Below the pieces are notes generated by a model. That model did no database searches, was not told the DNA's origin, and was given only the letters and a program-made list of their open reading frames with translations. Made by a program: the position numbers and the translations under genes. A stretch of 64,000 nucleotides of DNA from Psychrobacter piscatorii (lineage in GTDB: Bacteria > Pseudomonadota > Gammaproteobacteria > Pseudomonadales > Moraxellaceae). Below, one piece after another: positions 19,701 through 28,722 of this stretch. The stretch is taken from assembly GCF_904846415.1 (NCBI RefSeq), contig NZ_CAJHAR010000003.1, positions 120,762-184,761 on the forward strand, written 5' to 3'. How positions within the stretch are numbered: the first letter of the stretch is position 1; each line of letters opens with the position of its first letter.

Positions 19701-20333
19701 CTATAAAGGTACTGCGGTTTTATTGCGTAATAAGCCGTAGTATGACCAAAGCAGTAAGCTGGCAGTGCTGCGATAAGGTGACCAGTGCTGAGTGAGGTTT
19801 TTGAGCTGCTTGGGTGTTGGTCGTTCTGCTAAGCCTAGCAACTCCATCGCTGCAACCTTAATGGCTAAGTCATCGACAGCAAGCACGTCTGCGCGTTTTA
19901 AAGAAAAGAGCAAGTACATTTCAGCGGTCCAGCGTCCGATGCCCGTAACCGCGGTAAGTGTGTTTACTACCTCTTCATCAGGCATGTTTTCTAAAGCCAT
20001 AAAATCTATATCATGATTGACTAAAGAGCGGATATAGCGAGTTTTTTGCTTAGACAATCCATGAGCTTTTAAAGCCTCGTCAGTTGCTTCATCGATTTTA
20101 TGCGGCGTTGTCAACGCTGCATCAACCAACCGCTTCCAGATACTTGCCGCAGCGGCGACAGACAGCTGCTGACCAACCATCGCTCTCATTAATTGCTCAA
20201 ACCCACCTGCATTGTGCCTAAGATCAGGTAGACCAACATGCTCGTAGATAGCAGCAAATTTCGGTTCGATAGCAACTAATGCGGTGATGTTTTCCTGTAG
20301 TGCTTGTTTATTTTCAATGGTTTTGATACTCAT
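19701..20333 (-). CDS. DNA-3-methyladenine glycosylase II, AlkA-like (HhH-GPD)
   Basis: A 210-residue helix-hairpin-helix glycosylase that removes alkylated bases from DNA as the first step of base-excision repair. The hairpin motif VTGIGRWTAEMYLLF and the catalytic Asp within DVLAVDDLAI are both present. It is shorter than E. coli AlkA (about 280 residues) because the N-terminal TBP-like domain is missing, as in the short MAG-type enzymes. It lies convergent with the mechanosensitive channel gene. Confidence 0.9.
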   Translation of the reverse strand: MSIKTIENKQALQENITALVAIEPKFAAIYEHVGLPDLRHNAGGFEQLMRAMVGQQLSVAAAASIWKRLVDAALTTPHKIDEATDEALKAHGLSKQKTRYIRSLVNHDIDFMALENMPDEEVVNTLTAVTGIGRWTAEMYLLFSLKRADVLAVDDLAIKVAAMELLGLAERPTPKQLKNLTQHWSPYRSTASLLLWSYYGLLRNKTAVPL

Positions 20334-20442
20334 AAGGACTTCGCTTGACTAATTAAACAGTGCACGAGTGAATCCAATAGTAAAGGGTAGGAGGCACATA
20401 TTAAAGGGAAAATCGTTAAAGATTGATATACGAGTTATAGAT

Positions 20443-20476
20443 AAAAAAAGGACTGCAAATAAGCAGTCCTTTTTTA
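20443..20476 (-). terminator. Terminator after the Smr gene
   Basis: Arms of seven A plus GGACTGC and its complement enclose a six-base loop, with T-runs on both strands. It sits 30 bases past the Smr stop. Confidence 0.9.
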
Positions 20477-20505
20477 TTTAATAGAGTTATCATAAGCGAT
20501 GACTT

Positions 20506-21237
20506 CTATTCGCCATCTGCTTTAGGTTTTTTGAGCAGTACCAATACCGCACCATTGCCACCATCCTTTGGCGGCGCAGAGCAAAACGCCAATACTTCTG
20601 GCAATTGGCGTAACCAGCCATTGATACAGGTTTTTAGAATCGCTTCGCTACCTTTACCATGGACGATTTTTACCATGGTTTCATTTTTTTGCTTCGCTTG
20701 GCTTAGCAGTTGCGTCATGGCGTCACGTGCTTCTTCTATCGTACAGCCATGAATGTCTACCGCATCGTACCAACGCAACTTACCTTTTTTGAGCTGATCA
20801 AAGATTTTATTTTGCAAGGTTGGCTGCTTATATGACAAATAGGCTTCAGCAGCGACAGGGTTTAGTAGGGCTTGCATATCTGACAAGCCAGCGCCTAAAT
20901 CACTAGCTTCACTGCCTTGAGCGGCCGCACGTTTTGATAGTGTTGCTGCATCAGGTTTACCCGCTCTTGCCGTGCTAGTAGGTGAGCGTACGTTTTTGTC
21001 TTCTAGCTGACTGACACCATGCATAGCTTGCATGAACAGTACTTTGTCATCATCGACATGTTCACTATCTAGCTGCTTGACGGTCTTTTTCACTTGTTTT
21101 TGAGTCAGTAAAGAAACAGGCTCAGTGGGCTTTTGGTTTTCACCTTCAGGTGAATTAGTATCACGGCCTTTACTTAATTGGCCTTTTAGTTCTTTGAGCT
21201 GGTCTTGCATTTCTTTTGAAAACAGAGAGTTTGACAT
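20506..21237 (-). CDS. Smr domain protein
   Basis: The C-terminal 90 residues are a small MutS-related (Smr) domain: VDIHGCTIEEARDAM, KIVHGKGSEAILKTCI and FCSAPPKDGGNGAVLVLLKK, with the conserved HGxG loop. Smr domains have nuclease activity on nucleic acids, and bacterial SmrB cleaves mRNA between collided ribosomes. The N-terminal 140 residues are polar and Lys/Gln-rich, probably disordered. It resembles SmrA/SmrB of gammaproteobacteria but is longer than usual (243 residues). The start ATG has no strong ribosome-binding site. Confidence 0.88.
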   Translation of the reverse strand: MSNSLFSKEMQDQLKELKGQLSKGRDTNSPEGENQKPTEPVSLLTQKQVKKTVKQLDSEHVDDDKVLFMQAMHGVSQLEDKNVRSPTSTARAGKPDAATLSKRAAAQGSEASDLGAGLSDMQALLNPVAAEAYLSYKQPTLQNKIFDQLKKGKLRWYDAVDIHGCTIEEARDAMTQLLSQAKQKNETMVKIVHGKGSEAILKTCINGWLRQLPEVLAFCSAPPKDGGNGAVLVLLKKPKADGE

Positions 21238-21344
21238 AAAAGTTAACGTATCGTTGATTGATGAATGAAAGGTTGAGTAATTTATAGGGTAAATATTTTA
21301 TTCAAGCTATCTGATTCTATTGAAGCCTGAATTATTGAGTTACT

Positions 21345-22220
21345 TTACTCGTCTACTGCGACGCCCGCAAGTAAGGATTGTAACGCTTGTCCCGGATGAT
21401 CGGTTTTCATAAATTGCTCACCGATTAAAAAGTGCTGAATATCATGACTTAGCATAAGACGAATATCATCACTGCTATGAATGCCGCTCTCGGTCACAAT
21501 CAATGGTTTTTGATCGGCATCATCAGTATCAGTAGAGAGTGCTTCGATTAAGATGTTTTTTAAATCGAGTGTAGTTTGTAGGTCAACGTCAAACGTGTTT
21601 AAATCACGATTATTAATACCATAAATATTGTGTGCTGAGCGTGGTAGCTGTAGTGCCCGTTCAAGCTCAGACTGTGTATGCACCTCTATCAACACATCCA
21701 TGCCAAGCTCAATACTTAGTGCGTGCAACTCTTTTACTTGCGCATCGTCTAAGCAGGCCATAATGAGTAAGATACAGTCAGCACCCATTAAGTAAGATTG
21801 ATATATTTGATAGACATCAATCATAAAATCTTTGCGAAGTATCGGTAAGCTTGAGACATTTGCCGCTTGAATAAGATACGTATCATCGCCTTGAAAATAA
21901 TCGCGATCAGTCAGCACTGATAGACAGCTGGCGCCTGCTTGCTCGTACTGCTGCGCAAATAGAGCAGGGGTAAAATCGTGATTGATAATACCTTTAGATG
22001 GTGAGGCTTTTTTGATTTCAGCAATGATGCCAATACCATTATTTTCAGTGCTAGCAGCACGTAAGGCAGCAGAAAAACCTCGGCGCGGTTTGTTATCAGC
22101 TGCGACTTTTGCTTGCAAATCTTCAAGCGATAGCGCCGCGCGAGCTGCTTTTACTTCTTCTACTTTGGTTGCGACAATGCGCTGTAGTACCGAAGGTATG
22201 TCTGAATGAGTTGTGGTCAT
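21345..22220 (-). CDS. trpC: Indole-3-glycerol phosphate synthase
   Basis: TrpC closes the pyrrole ring, converting CdRP to indole-3-glycerol phosphate in tryptophan synthesis. It is a TIM barrel with IIAEIKKASPSKGII, INNRDLNTF and VTESGI, covering the catalytic Lys, Asn and Glu positions. At 291 residues it is a stand-alone enzyme, not fused to TrpF. It follows trpD by about 70 bases as the third gene of a trpG-trpD-trpC run. TrpE and the other pathway genes are not in the window. Confidence 0.97.
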   Translation of the reverse strand: MTTTHSDIPSVLQRIVATKVEEVKAARAALSLEDLQAKVAADNKPRRGFSAALRAASTENNGIGIIAEIKKASPSKGIINHDFTPALFAQQYEQAGASCLSVLTDRDYFQGDDTYLIQAANVSSLPILRKDFMIDVYQIYQSYLMGADCILLIMACLDDAQVKELHALSIELGMDVLIEVHTQSELERALQLPRSAHNIYGINNRDLNTFDVDLQTTLDLKNILIEALSTDTDDADQKPLIVTESGIHSSDDIRLMLSHDIQHFLIGEQFMKTDHPGQALQSLLAGVAVDE

Positions 22221-22292
22221 GCTGTTATCCGAATGTTGTTAAAGGTAAATAGGCAGTGATATATAGTTTTGCACTGTATTGGTGCGTATAAA

Positions 22293-23414
22293 TCAACCTT
22301 CAGTCACTAGCTGCTGCGTGTATTTGGCCAAAGACTCAAGCTTGAGTAAAGCATCACCATTTTGGATAATTTTTTGAGCTCGGCTAACGCCATTAGGATA
22401 GTTGCTGGCAAGTCCGGCGGTGTATATTGCCGCACCTGCGTTCAAAGCAATCATGTCACGGGCTTTAAGTACAGCACGGTCATGGGTATCAGCACCAGAC
22501 AGAGCAGCACGAATCAGTGCAAGACTTTGCTCAGGAGAGTCGACATCGAGACCAATCAGGGTTTGAGATTCGATACCTGCATCTTCTGGCATCATCTCAT
22601 AAACGGATATTTCACCATCTTTTAGTTCAGCAACTGTGGTCGAGGTTGCTAGACTGATTTCATCCAGCCCATCTTTTGCGCCCACGACCATGACATGCCG
22701 TGCGCCTAGGTTTTTCATGACTTTGGCAATTGGCTCACAGAGCTGCGCAGTGAATACCCCGATGACTAAATTGGGCGTACCAGCAGGGTTGGTTAGTGGG
22801 CCTAAAATATTAAAAATGGTACGCGCTTTTAGCTCACGGCGTACAGGATTGGCATAACGCATGGCACTGTGATGGTTGGGCGCAAACAAAAACCCAACCC
22901 CTTCGTTCTCGATACAATCTTTTGCTTGTTCTGGAGTCAGCGCAAGACTGATGCCTGCTTGCTCAAGCAAATCTGAGCTACCAGATCTGGTTGAGACACC
23001 GCGATTACCATGTTTGGCAACTTGTGCGCCAGCCGCCGCGACAACGAATGCCGATGCAGTCGATACGTTAAATAAATTGGCACCATCACCGCCAGTACCA
23101 ACGATGTCGACCAAATAGTCACAGTTTTTTGGCTCAATATTGGCAGCTAGCGCACGCATCGCACTGGCTGATGCGGTGATCTCATCGATAGATTCACCTT
23201 TCATACGTAGACCTGTCAAGATAGCGCCCATCATCGCGTCGCTACATCTGCCTTGCATGATGATCAGCATCACTTGATACATCTCGTCAAAGGTCAAATC
23301 GATGTGCTGAAAGATTCTACTCAAAGCTGTCGTCAATAATTGGTGTATTTGAGCGTCAGACAGTTTTGCAATACCCTCTGGCGTGTGATCTTCTTCTATT
23401 TTTGTCGTACTCAT
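22293..23414 (-). CDS. trpD: Anthranilate phosphoribosyltransferase
   Basis: TrpD transfers phosphoribose from PRPP to anthranilate. Motifs seen are VDIVGTGGDGANLFNVST (PRPP loop), AKHGNRGVSTRSGS, and FNILGPLTNPAG. At 373 residues it is a little longer than the common 340-350 because of N-terminal extra sequence beginning MSTTKIEEDHTPEG. It lies between trpG and trpC on the same strand, 100 bases after trpG, in the common gammaproteobacterial arrangement of Pseudomonas and Acinetobacter. Confidence 0.97.
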   Translation of the reverse strand: MSTTKIEEDHTPEGIAKLSDAQIHQLLTTALSRIFQHIDLTFDEMYQVMLIIMQGRCSDAMMGAILTGLRMKGESIDEITASASAMRALAANIEPKNCDYLVDIVGTGGDGANLFNVSTASAFVVAAAGAQVAKHGNRGVSTRSGSSDLLEQAGISLALTPEQAKDCIENEGVGFLFAPNHHSAMRYANPVRRELKARTIFNILGPLTNPAGTPNLVIGVFTAQLCEPIAKVMKNLGARHVMVVGAKDGLDEISLATSTTVAELKDGEISVYEMMPEDAGIESQTLIGLDVDSPEQSLALIRAALSGADTHDRAVLKARDMIALNAGAAIYTAGLASNYPNGVSRAQKIIQNGDALLKLESLAKYTQQLVTEG

Positions 23415-23514
23415 GATGATCTCGCTTATGATTATTTTTTGTGTGAATCTGTTTTTTATGTAAATCTGTCTATGATTTGAGATAGAGTCATGAAAGCAGG
23501 CTCTTAAGCCAAAA

Positions 23515-24138
23515 CTAGCCTACCTGTGGTAGCGCATCTGATGCTAGTTTTGCCAAGCCATAAGTGTGTAAAAAGTTATTAAGTAATTGATAACCTGCTT
23601 CGCTCAAAATGGACTCAGGATGAAACTGGACGCCCTCTACGGCAAGTGTCTTGTGGCGTATACCCATGATCTCTTCGATACTACCATCAACATTCTGCGT
23701 CCATGCGGTCAGCTCAAGGCAATCTGGCAGGGTACGCTTATCGATGACAAGTGAATGATAGCGTGTGACTTGCGATGGGTTTGGTAATCCGGCAAATACG
23801 CCTTGGTCATTATGATAGACGGCTGATAACCGTCCGTGCATAACTTCACCTGCTTTGACGATTTGTCCACCAAATGCCTGCCCAATCGCTTGATGACCCA
23901 AACAAATACCAAGTATCGGAATAATGCCTTTGAATGTCTCGATAACTTCGAGCGAAACACCGGCACGATCAGGGTCGCATGGACCTGGGCCAATAACAAT
24001 CACGTCCGGTGCTAAAGTTCGAATCTGCTCGATAGTGACCTGATCATTACGCCAAACAGTGATGTCCTGCTGCAATTCACCGAAATACTGTACGATATTG
24101 TACGTAAAGCTGTCGTAATTATCGATCATCAAAATCAT
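23515..24138 (-). CDS. trpG: Anthranilate synthase component II (glutamine amidotransferase)
   Basis: TrpG supplies ammonia from glutamine to TrpE, and in many bacteria the same subunit serves aminodeoxychorismate synthase. The class I amidotransferase triad is visible: Cys in [15 protein letters not shown], and His and Glu in [10 protein letters not shown]. The start [19 protein letters not shown] is typical of the family. It is the first gene of the trpGDC cluster and diverges from glnA across an 810-base region. No leader peptide with tandem Trp codons was seen upstream, so attenuation is not evident. Confidence 0.95.
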   Translation of the reverse strand: MILMIDNYDSFTYNIVQYFGELQQDITVWRNDQVTIEQIRTLAPDVIVIGPGPCDPDRAGVSLEVIETFKGIIPILGICLGHQAIGQAFGGQIVKAGEVMHGRLSAVYHNDQGVFAGLPNPSQVTRYHSLVIDKRTLPDCLELTAWTQNVDGSIEEIMGIRHKTLAVEGVQFHPESILSEAGYQLLNNFLHTYGLAKLASDALPQVG

Positions 24139-24396
24139 GAAGGTGTCAACTTATCAGTTTTATTCTGTTTGTAATATGGGATATACGTCTACTGTTGATC
24201 AGGGCTTTGGTTGCCAAACAAAAGCAGCTATGACTGTGACAGAGGGCGTTATGGCGCGCGGTTATCTTACCACTATTTTGTTCTCTATCAAATGCAGAGC
24301 ATAGGCTAGCTAAATAAGCACTACATAAAAATATTTTTCTCTGATCATAATGATTTCACAACCAGAGCCAAATCAGCAAATCGATATTCTATTATT

Positions 24397-24411
24397 GCAC
24401 CGTAATAGAGC
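24397..24411 (+). promoter_or_regulatory. Degenerate NtrC-like site upstream of glnA
   Basis: GCACC, five spacer bases, then AGAGC. The left half matches the NtrC consensus half-site and the right half is degenerate. Its centre is 41 bases from the stronger site, about four helical turns. Confidence 0.4.
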
Positions 24412-24437
24412 GATATAATAATTACAAGGTTTTTTAA

Positions 24438-24452
24438 GCACTAATACAGTGC
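24438..24452 (+). promoter_or_regulatory. NtrC binding site upstream of glnA
   Basis: GCACTAATACAGTGC is a perfect inverted repeat with five spacer bases, the geometry of known NtrC enhancer sites. It lies roughly 185 bases upstream of the expected sigma-54 transcript start. Confidence 0.68.
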
Positions 24453-24603
24453 AAAAATATCATAATTAGTGCATCTAATAACTGCTTAATACGAAGGTTA
24501 TTAGAAAAAATATATTTTCATATGAAAATAATTTGGTATAAGGCGCTGTAATTATTGGAAATGTGTTATTTTAAGTGGGGTAGATAGTAGTTTTCTTAGA
24601 TAT

Positions 24604-24619
24604 TGGCATAGTCTTTGCA
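24604..24619 (+). promoter_or_regulatory. Sigma-54 promoter of glnA
   Basis: TGGCATAGTCTTTGCA fits the -24/-12 consensus TGGCAC...TTGC with the required ten-base GG-to-GC spacing. It lies on the glnA strand with the start codon about 330 bases downstream. With the NtrC-like sites upstream it forms a standard nitrogen-regulated unit. Confidence 0.78.
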
Positions 24620-24948
24620 TTGATGCTGGTATGATTATTAGTGACCACAAAAACGGGTCTAAAAATAATTATTCATAAGTGCCAGAAGAGTTCAGCATGA
24701 CGAGTTATATATTGCTAGAATGATATGAGAATTGACTTAGGATGTTTGTAGACCATTGAGATGACTATTGGTCTAATTAAGAAAGCGTCTTAGATGAGTG
24801 TCTTGACTAATACGACAAATAGTGCTGATAATAAGCATAATATCGAATGCGCTGTTTGGTATTGGAAGGACATCTGGAATTCTTGCACAAGAAATGGCAC
24901 CAACAATTTTAAATTGCAATAACGTGACCAACACAACGGAGATTATGT

Positions 24949-26358
24949 ATGTCGAACAAATTATTAGATCTTATTCAATCCTCTAATGCTAAATGGGTTG
25001 ACTTTCGCTTCACTGATACGCGCGGTAAAGAGCAACACATTAGCTTCCCAGCATCTACTGTCGATGAAGATGTCATGGAAGATGGCAAAATGTTTGATGG
25101 CTCATCTATCGCTGGTTGGAAGGGTATCGAAGCGTCTGATATGATCTTGCGTCCTGACCCAGAAACAGCGTTCGTTGATCCGTTCTTTGATGCGGTTACT
25201 GTCGTCGTGACTTGTGACATTATTGAGCCATCAACGCTACAAGGCTATGATCGCGATCCACGCTCTATCGCACGTCGCGCTGAAGAGTACTTAAAGTCAA
25301 CTGGTATCGGTGATACTGCTTACTTCGGTCCTGAGCCTGAATTCTTTGTATTTGACGATGTAAAATGGTCAGTTGATATGTCTGGCGTCAGTCATAAAAT
25401 CACTGCTGAAGAAGCGGCATGGTCAACTAACGAGACTTATGAGTGGGGCAACATGGCGCATCGTCCACGCGTCAAAGGCGGCTACTTCCCAGTACCACCA
25501 ATCGACAGCTCACACGATATGCGTGCTGTCATGTGTGAACGTATCGAAGAAATCGTTGGTGAAGGCCGCGTTGAAGTTCATCACCACGAAGTGGCGTCTT
25601 GCCAGTCTGAAATCGGTGTAGCGTTCAACACAATGGTACGTAAAGCGGATGAAGTTCAGCAATTGAAATATGTTGTTCATAACGTTGCGCACCAGTTTGG
25701 TAAAACAGCGACCTTTATGCCGAAGCCAATCGTTGGTGACAATGGTTCAGGTATGCACGTGCATATGTCAATCTCAAAAGATGGTGTAAACACATTCTCT
25801 GGTGATGAGTATGCGGGTCTGTCTGAGACTGCATTGTACTTCATTGGTGGTATCATCAAGCACGCTCGTGCATTGAACGCGATTACCAACCCATCAACCA
25901 ACAGCTACAAGCGTCTTGTACCACATTATGAAGCACCTATTAAGCTTGCGTATTCAGCGTCTAACCGCTCAGCATCTATTCGTGTGCCACATGTGAGCAG
26001 CCCGAAAGCCGTACGTATTGAAGCTCGTTTCCCTGATCCAACGGCGAACCCATACTTGGCATTTGCTGCGCTATTGATGGCAGGCCTTGACGGTATCCAG
26101 AACAAAATGCATCCAGGCGAAGCAGCTGACAAAAACTTGTATGACTTGCCACCAGAAGAAGAAGCGCAAATCCCAACGGTTGCAGAGAGTCTAGACGTCG
26201 CACTACAAGCGCTGCGTGATGACCATGAGTTCTTATTAAAAGGCGATGTGTTCACCAAAGACATGCTAGAAGCATTCATCGCACTTAAAGAAGATGAAGT
26301 ACAACGTCTAAACGTGACTGTACACCCTGTCGAGTTTGATATGTACTACAGCTGCTAA
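24949..26358 (+). CDS. glnA: Glutamine synthetase, type I (adenylylated GSI-beta)
   Basis: GlnA condenses ammonia and glutamate with ATP, the main ammonia-assimilating step. It has 469 residues, the length of dodecameric GSI. Motifs are [12 protein letters not shown], the metal-site [33 protein letters not shown] and [10 protein letters not shown]. The adenylylation segment [10 protein letters not shown] is present with the Tyr near residue 398, so activity should be controlled by GlnE. GGAG stands four bases before the ATG. Expression is probably under sigma-54 and NtrC. Confidence 0.98.
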   Translation: MSNKLLDLIQSSNAKWVDFRFTDTRGKEQHISFPASTVDEDVMEDGKMFDGSSIAGWKGIEASDMILRPDPETAFVDPFFDAVTVVVTCDIIEPSTLQGYDRDPRSIARRAEEYLKSTGIGDTAYFGPEPEFFVFDDVKWSVDMSGVSHKITAEEAAWSTNETYEWGNMAHRPRVKGGYFPVPPIDSSHDMRAVMCERIEEIVGEGRVEVHHHEVASCQSEIGVAFNTMVRKADEVQQLKYVVHNVAHQFGKTATFMPKPIVGDNGSGMHVHMSISKDGVNTFSGDEYAGLSETALYFIGGIIKHARALNAITNPSTNSYKRLVPHYEAPIKLAYSASNRSASIRVPHVSSPKAVRIEARFPDPTANPYLAFAALLMAGLDGIQNKMHPGEAADKNLYDLPPEEEAQIPTVAESLDVALQALRDDHEFLLKGDVFTKDMLEAFIALKEDEVQRLNVTVHPVEFDMYYSC

Positions 26359-26395
26359 TAATGAATTAGTCGGTTAAGTTAATTCAATAAAAAAG

Positions 26396-26427
26396 AACCA
26401 GTCAAGTGAATCTTGGCTGGTTTTTTT
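26396..26427 (+). terminator. Terminator of glnA
   Basis: Eleven-base arms AACCAGTCAAG and CTTGGCTGGTT (one G-T pair) enclose TGAAT and are followed by a T-run. Confidence 0.88.
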
Positions 26428-26580
26428 GTGCCTGTTCAAAAATATAGTGGTATTAACAAATGATATTTTTTTGAATATCATTGATTTCACATCAAATCCT
26501 ACTGATTTTGCACCAAAAGTATCGCATAATAGTTCTTATAGAAGTATATTTATAGTAGACACTAATTAGGTTGACTGACT

Positions 26581-27273
26581 ATGAGTTTGTTATCAAAGCG
26601 GAATTTGTTACGAGGCAATATACAGTTAGGAGCATTGGCTATCATGGCTAGCCTTTGTGCGCCTCTCAGCAACGCAACACCCATCTATAAAGTGATTGAT
26701 GAGCAGACAGGTCAAGTGACTTTTACCGATCGTCCGCAGTCTTATGAGGATCAAGCAGGAAAACAAGTCAGCCAGACCAGCGTCAATACCGGCGAAAGTA
26801 GCGCCCCAAAAGGCATGCCAAGTGAGGTCAGAGGCAATACTGACCTTCCAGCTGCCGCTGCCACCAAACCTGCGGTGAATATCAACTATCAGTTGAGTAT
26901 GATTGAGCCGAGTACTGAGCGTGCCTATCAGCGTCCTGCACAGAGTATCGTCATCGCGCTTGATGTAAAGCCTGCGCTACAGAATGGCGATCAAGTGAGT
27001 ATCTATTTGGATGATAAAGAAATCGCCCAAGGATTAAGTGCTTCCGTCGCGACAGTCGATCTGCAGCCAGGCCCTCATAGCATCCGCGCTGTAGTCAAGA
27101 AGGTATCAGGACAAACAGGGCAGCAAGTCAATCGTACGGTACATGTCATTCAAAACACCCTAATTCTACAGAATAAAAAGAAGCTTGCCGAGCAGCTTTT
27201 GGCTTATGAGCGCTTACCATGGCACCAAAAGGTCTTGTTAAAAATGCGCGGTAATGACGCTGTATCTCAGTAA
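26581..27273 (+). CDS. DUF4124 domain periplasmic protein
   Basis: A 230-residue exported protein of unknown function. It has an N-terminal signal peptide (cleavage probably after LSNA) followed by PIYKVIDEQTGQVTFTDRP, the DUF4124 pattern. The centre and C-terminus carry an Ig-like stretch (IVIALDVKPALQNGDQVSIYL, then LQPGPHSIRAVVKK) and a basic end. Genes of this type are often found next to glnA and ntrBC in gammaproteobacteria. It has its own AGG ribosome-binding site and is separated from glnA by a strong terminator. Confidence 0.78.
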   Translation: MSLLSKRNLLRGNIQLGALAIMASLCAPLSNATPIYKVIDEQTGQVTFTDRPQSYEDQAGKQVSQTSVNTGESSAPKGMPSEVRGNTDLPAAAATKPAVNINYQLSMIEPSTERAYQRPAQSIVIALDVKPALQNGDQVSIYLDDKEIAQGLSASVATVDLQPGPHSIRAVVKKVSGQTGQQVNRTVHVIQNTLILQNKKKLAEQLLAYERLPWHQKVLLKMRGNDAVSQ

Positions 27274-27297
27274 CAAAGTCATTAGTAATGTATAAAC

Positions 27298-27334
27298 AAA
27301 AAGGGCAGACGTGATCATCGCATCTGCCTTTTTT
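27298..27334. terminator. Bidirectional terminator between the DUF4124 and SIMPL genes
   Basis: Arms AAAAAGGGCAGA and TCTGCCTTTTTT enclose a loop of about 12 bases. It lies 25 bases past the DUF4124 stop and just beyond the convergent SIMPL gene. Confidence 0.83.
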
Positions 27335-27378
27335 ATTATTTATTTATTCTGTCTAACGTTATATGAGCTTATCACTAT

Positions 27379-28095
27379 TTATTTGGTCAGCTCGATTGTA
27401 CCATTGGCAGTGACTGAGATAGTGCTGTTACCAGACTCAAAACTTTGGCTTGGTACTGACTCGTCTGCCATTCCTGATTTCATGCTCATAGCGCTATACA
27501 TTGGACGTGGATAGTTGCTACCGGTATTCAAATTAACATTCACGACGCGATAGCCGCGCGCATCCCAAGCACGAGTTAGACTCTTCGCTTGCTGCTGAAA
27601 AGCGCGAGATGCTTCGGTCATTAGCTTTTGCTCTAGCGCATCTTTTTTGGTATCTGAGACGCCAAAGTTAAGGTTATCCATGACTAAGGTTTCTTGTAAA
27701 TCAGCAATCAGCTGACTGGTTGCTGCAAAGTCTGTACTTTTCAAGTCTATGTTTGCTTGACCTGTCCAGCCAATGATTTTGTCGTTTTTGTCATAGCGTG
27801 GATAGGTGCGCTGCTGCCCGGTGCTCACAGTCACGCTTGGGTAGCGTTTAGCAATTTTCATAGCATTATTGATTGACGTGTTGAGCATTGTCGCTAATGT
27901 TTTAGCGTCAGTTGCTTGTGCTTTTTTGTATAAGCTGGCACGTACTTCATCGTTTTGTATTTCTTCTTTTATTTCTGTCTGAAACGTCAGTTGGTCGTAG
28001 CCTGTTGGCTCTGCGTGGGCGCTGCCCATCATTGCAGTCATTAAACAAACCGTACCAGAAGCGAGTGCCGCTTTATTCAGTAGAGCATTTTTCAT
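27379..28095 (-). CDS. SIMPL domain (DUF541/YggE-like) periplasmic protein
   Basis: A 238-residue exported protein with a signal peptide ending SAHA. The body matches the SIMPL/DUF541 family, whose E. coli member YggE has been linked to oxidative-stress tolerance: SSA-like repeats such as WTGQANIDLKSTDFAATSQLIADLQ, LNFGVSDTKKDALEQKLMTEASRAFQQQAKSL and a final VTANGTIEL. AGGAG precedes the ATG. No operon partner is evident. The molecular role is unknown. Confidence 0.8.
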   Translation of the reverse strand: MKNALLNKAALASGTVCLMTAMMGSAHAEPTGYDQLTFQTEIKEEIQNDEVRASLYKKAQATDAKTLATMLNTSINNAMKIAKRYPSVTVSTGQQRTYPRYDKNDKIIGWTGQANIDLKSTDFAATSQLIADLQETLVMDNLNFGVSDTKKDALEQKLMTEASRAFQQQAKSLTRAWDARGYRVVNVNLNTGSNYPRPMYSAMSMKSGMADESVPSQSFESGNSTISVTANGTIELTK

Positions 28096-28187
28096 TATTA
28101 TCTCCTAAATTATTTTTAATAGTCTTCATATGAATGTTTTTAAAATCCATTTTCATATGGGAAGGGGAAGTTGTGCGTCTCAATTTC

Positions 28188-28276
28188 TAAATGCGGACAT
28201 GTGTGCAACTTCATTCGAGCCACTTTTTGACTACAAGGTGCTTACCTTAAATGCGGACATGTGTGCAACTTCATTC
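28188..28276. repeat. Two perfect 29-bp direct repeats, 60 bp apart
   Basis: The same 29 bases occur at 28188-28216 and 28248-28276, beginning TAAATGCGGACATG and ending TGCAACTTCATTC. The flanking bases differ. Just upstream GAAGTTGTGC is a partial inverted copy of the repeat end. No ORF crosses them. They may be remnants of insertion-sequence ends. Confidence 0.85.
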
Positions 28277-28395
28277 ACTAAAATAGCAAAATCTGTATAA
28301 GTTGCTGTGAGAATTTTGTGAGCTAGGTTACTGGGTTATTTTTCGATTAAAACAAACAGTTTTGAGATAGGGGTTGTAAAATTAAAAAATCCTTG

Positions 28396-28401
28396 TATAA
28401 T
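28396..28401 (+). promoter_or_regulatory. Promoter -10 box of the SRP RNA gene
   Basis: A consensus TATAAT lies about eight bases before the RNA start, with TTGTAA 16 bases upstream as a fair -35 (28374-28379). Confidence 0.7.
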
Positions 28402-28408
28402 CTCATCC

Positions 28409-28525
28409 GGTGGCTCCATTGGTAGCCTCGCAACATTGTTCTATGAATCCCGCCAGGACCGGAAGGTAGCAACGGTAATAGATTTGATGTGTGCCGAGGA
28501 TGTGCTGATGGAGTCGCTTTTTTTT
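28409..28525 (+). ncRNA. ffs: 4.5S RNA, signal recognition particle RNA, small bacterial type
   Basis: The conserved SRP core is clear: CCAGGACCGGAAGGTAGCAACGG, the Ffh-binding stem with the GGAA tetraloop, and the 3' GTGTGCCGAGGATG. The ends GGTGGCTCCATT and GATGGAGTCGC pair as the terminal stem, followed by a run of eight T that acts as terminator. Together with Ffh this RNA targets nascent membrane proteins to FtsY. Length is about 110 bases, as in E. coli. Confidence 0.95.
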
Positions 28526-28581
28526 GCCTAAAATTTGATAGATATTCTAATAAAGTACCTAATACATTGGTATTCTGTACT

Positions 28582-28610
28582 AAGCCCTTCATTGCAAAGG
28601 GCTTTTTTTT
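28582..28610 (+). terminator. Second terminator after ffs
   Basis: AAGCCCTT, a six-base loop, AAAGGGCTT and a run of T, about 60 bases after the end of the SRP RNA. It insulates lemA from ffs transcription. Confidence 0.85.
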
Positions 28611-28722
28611 GTCCAAAATTTCATTCGATTTCTTATTTAAATTAAAAGCTTCATTGATTAATATGAGTTAAAATACAATGCATTAACGTTTATTAACATT
28701 CTGGACACTTTGAGGTTTGGTT

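Larger units (their letters stand above)
24139..24948. other. Long divergent regulatory region between trpG and glnA
   Basis: 810 bases with no supported gene, strongly AT-rich toward the middle. The glnA side holds NtrC-type sites and a sigma-54 promoter (separate entries), and then a leader of roughly 320 bases before the glnA start. The trpG side must contain its own promoter, which I could not pinpoint. Confidence 0.7.

Noticed and set aside
24139..24300. Possible trp leader peptide and attenuator before trpG
   Set aside because: No short ORF with tandem Trp codons and no terminator hairpin was visible.
25926..26279. Minus-strand frame opposite glnA
   Set aside because: It is the antisense shadow of a strongly conserved gene.
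28347..28671. Short frames across the SRP RNA gene
   Set aside because: The region is an RNA gene with its own terminator; the frames have no ribosome-binding site.
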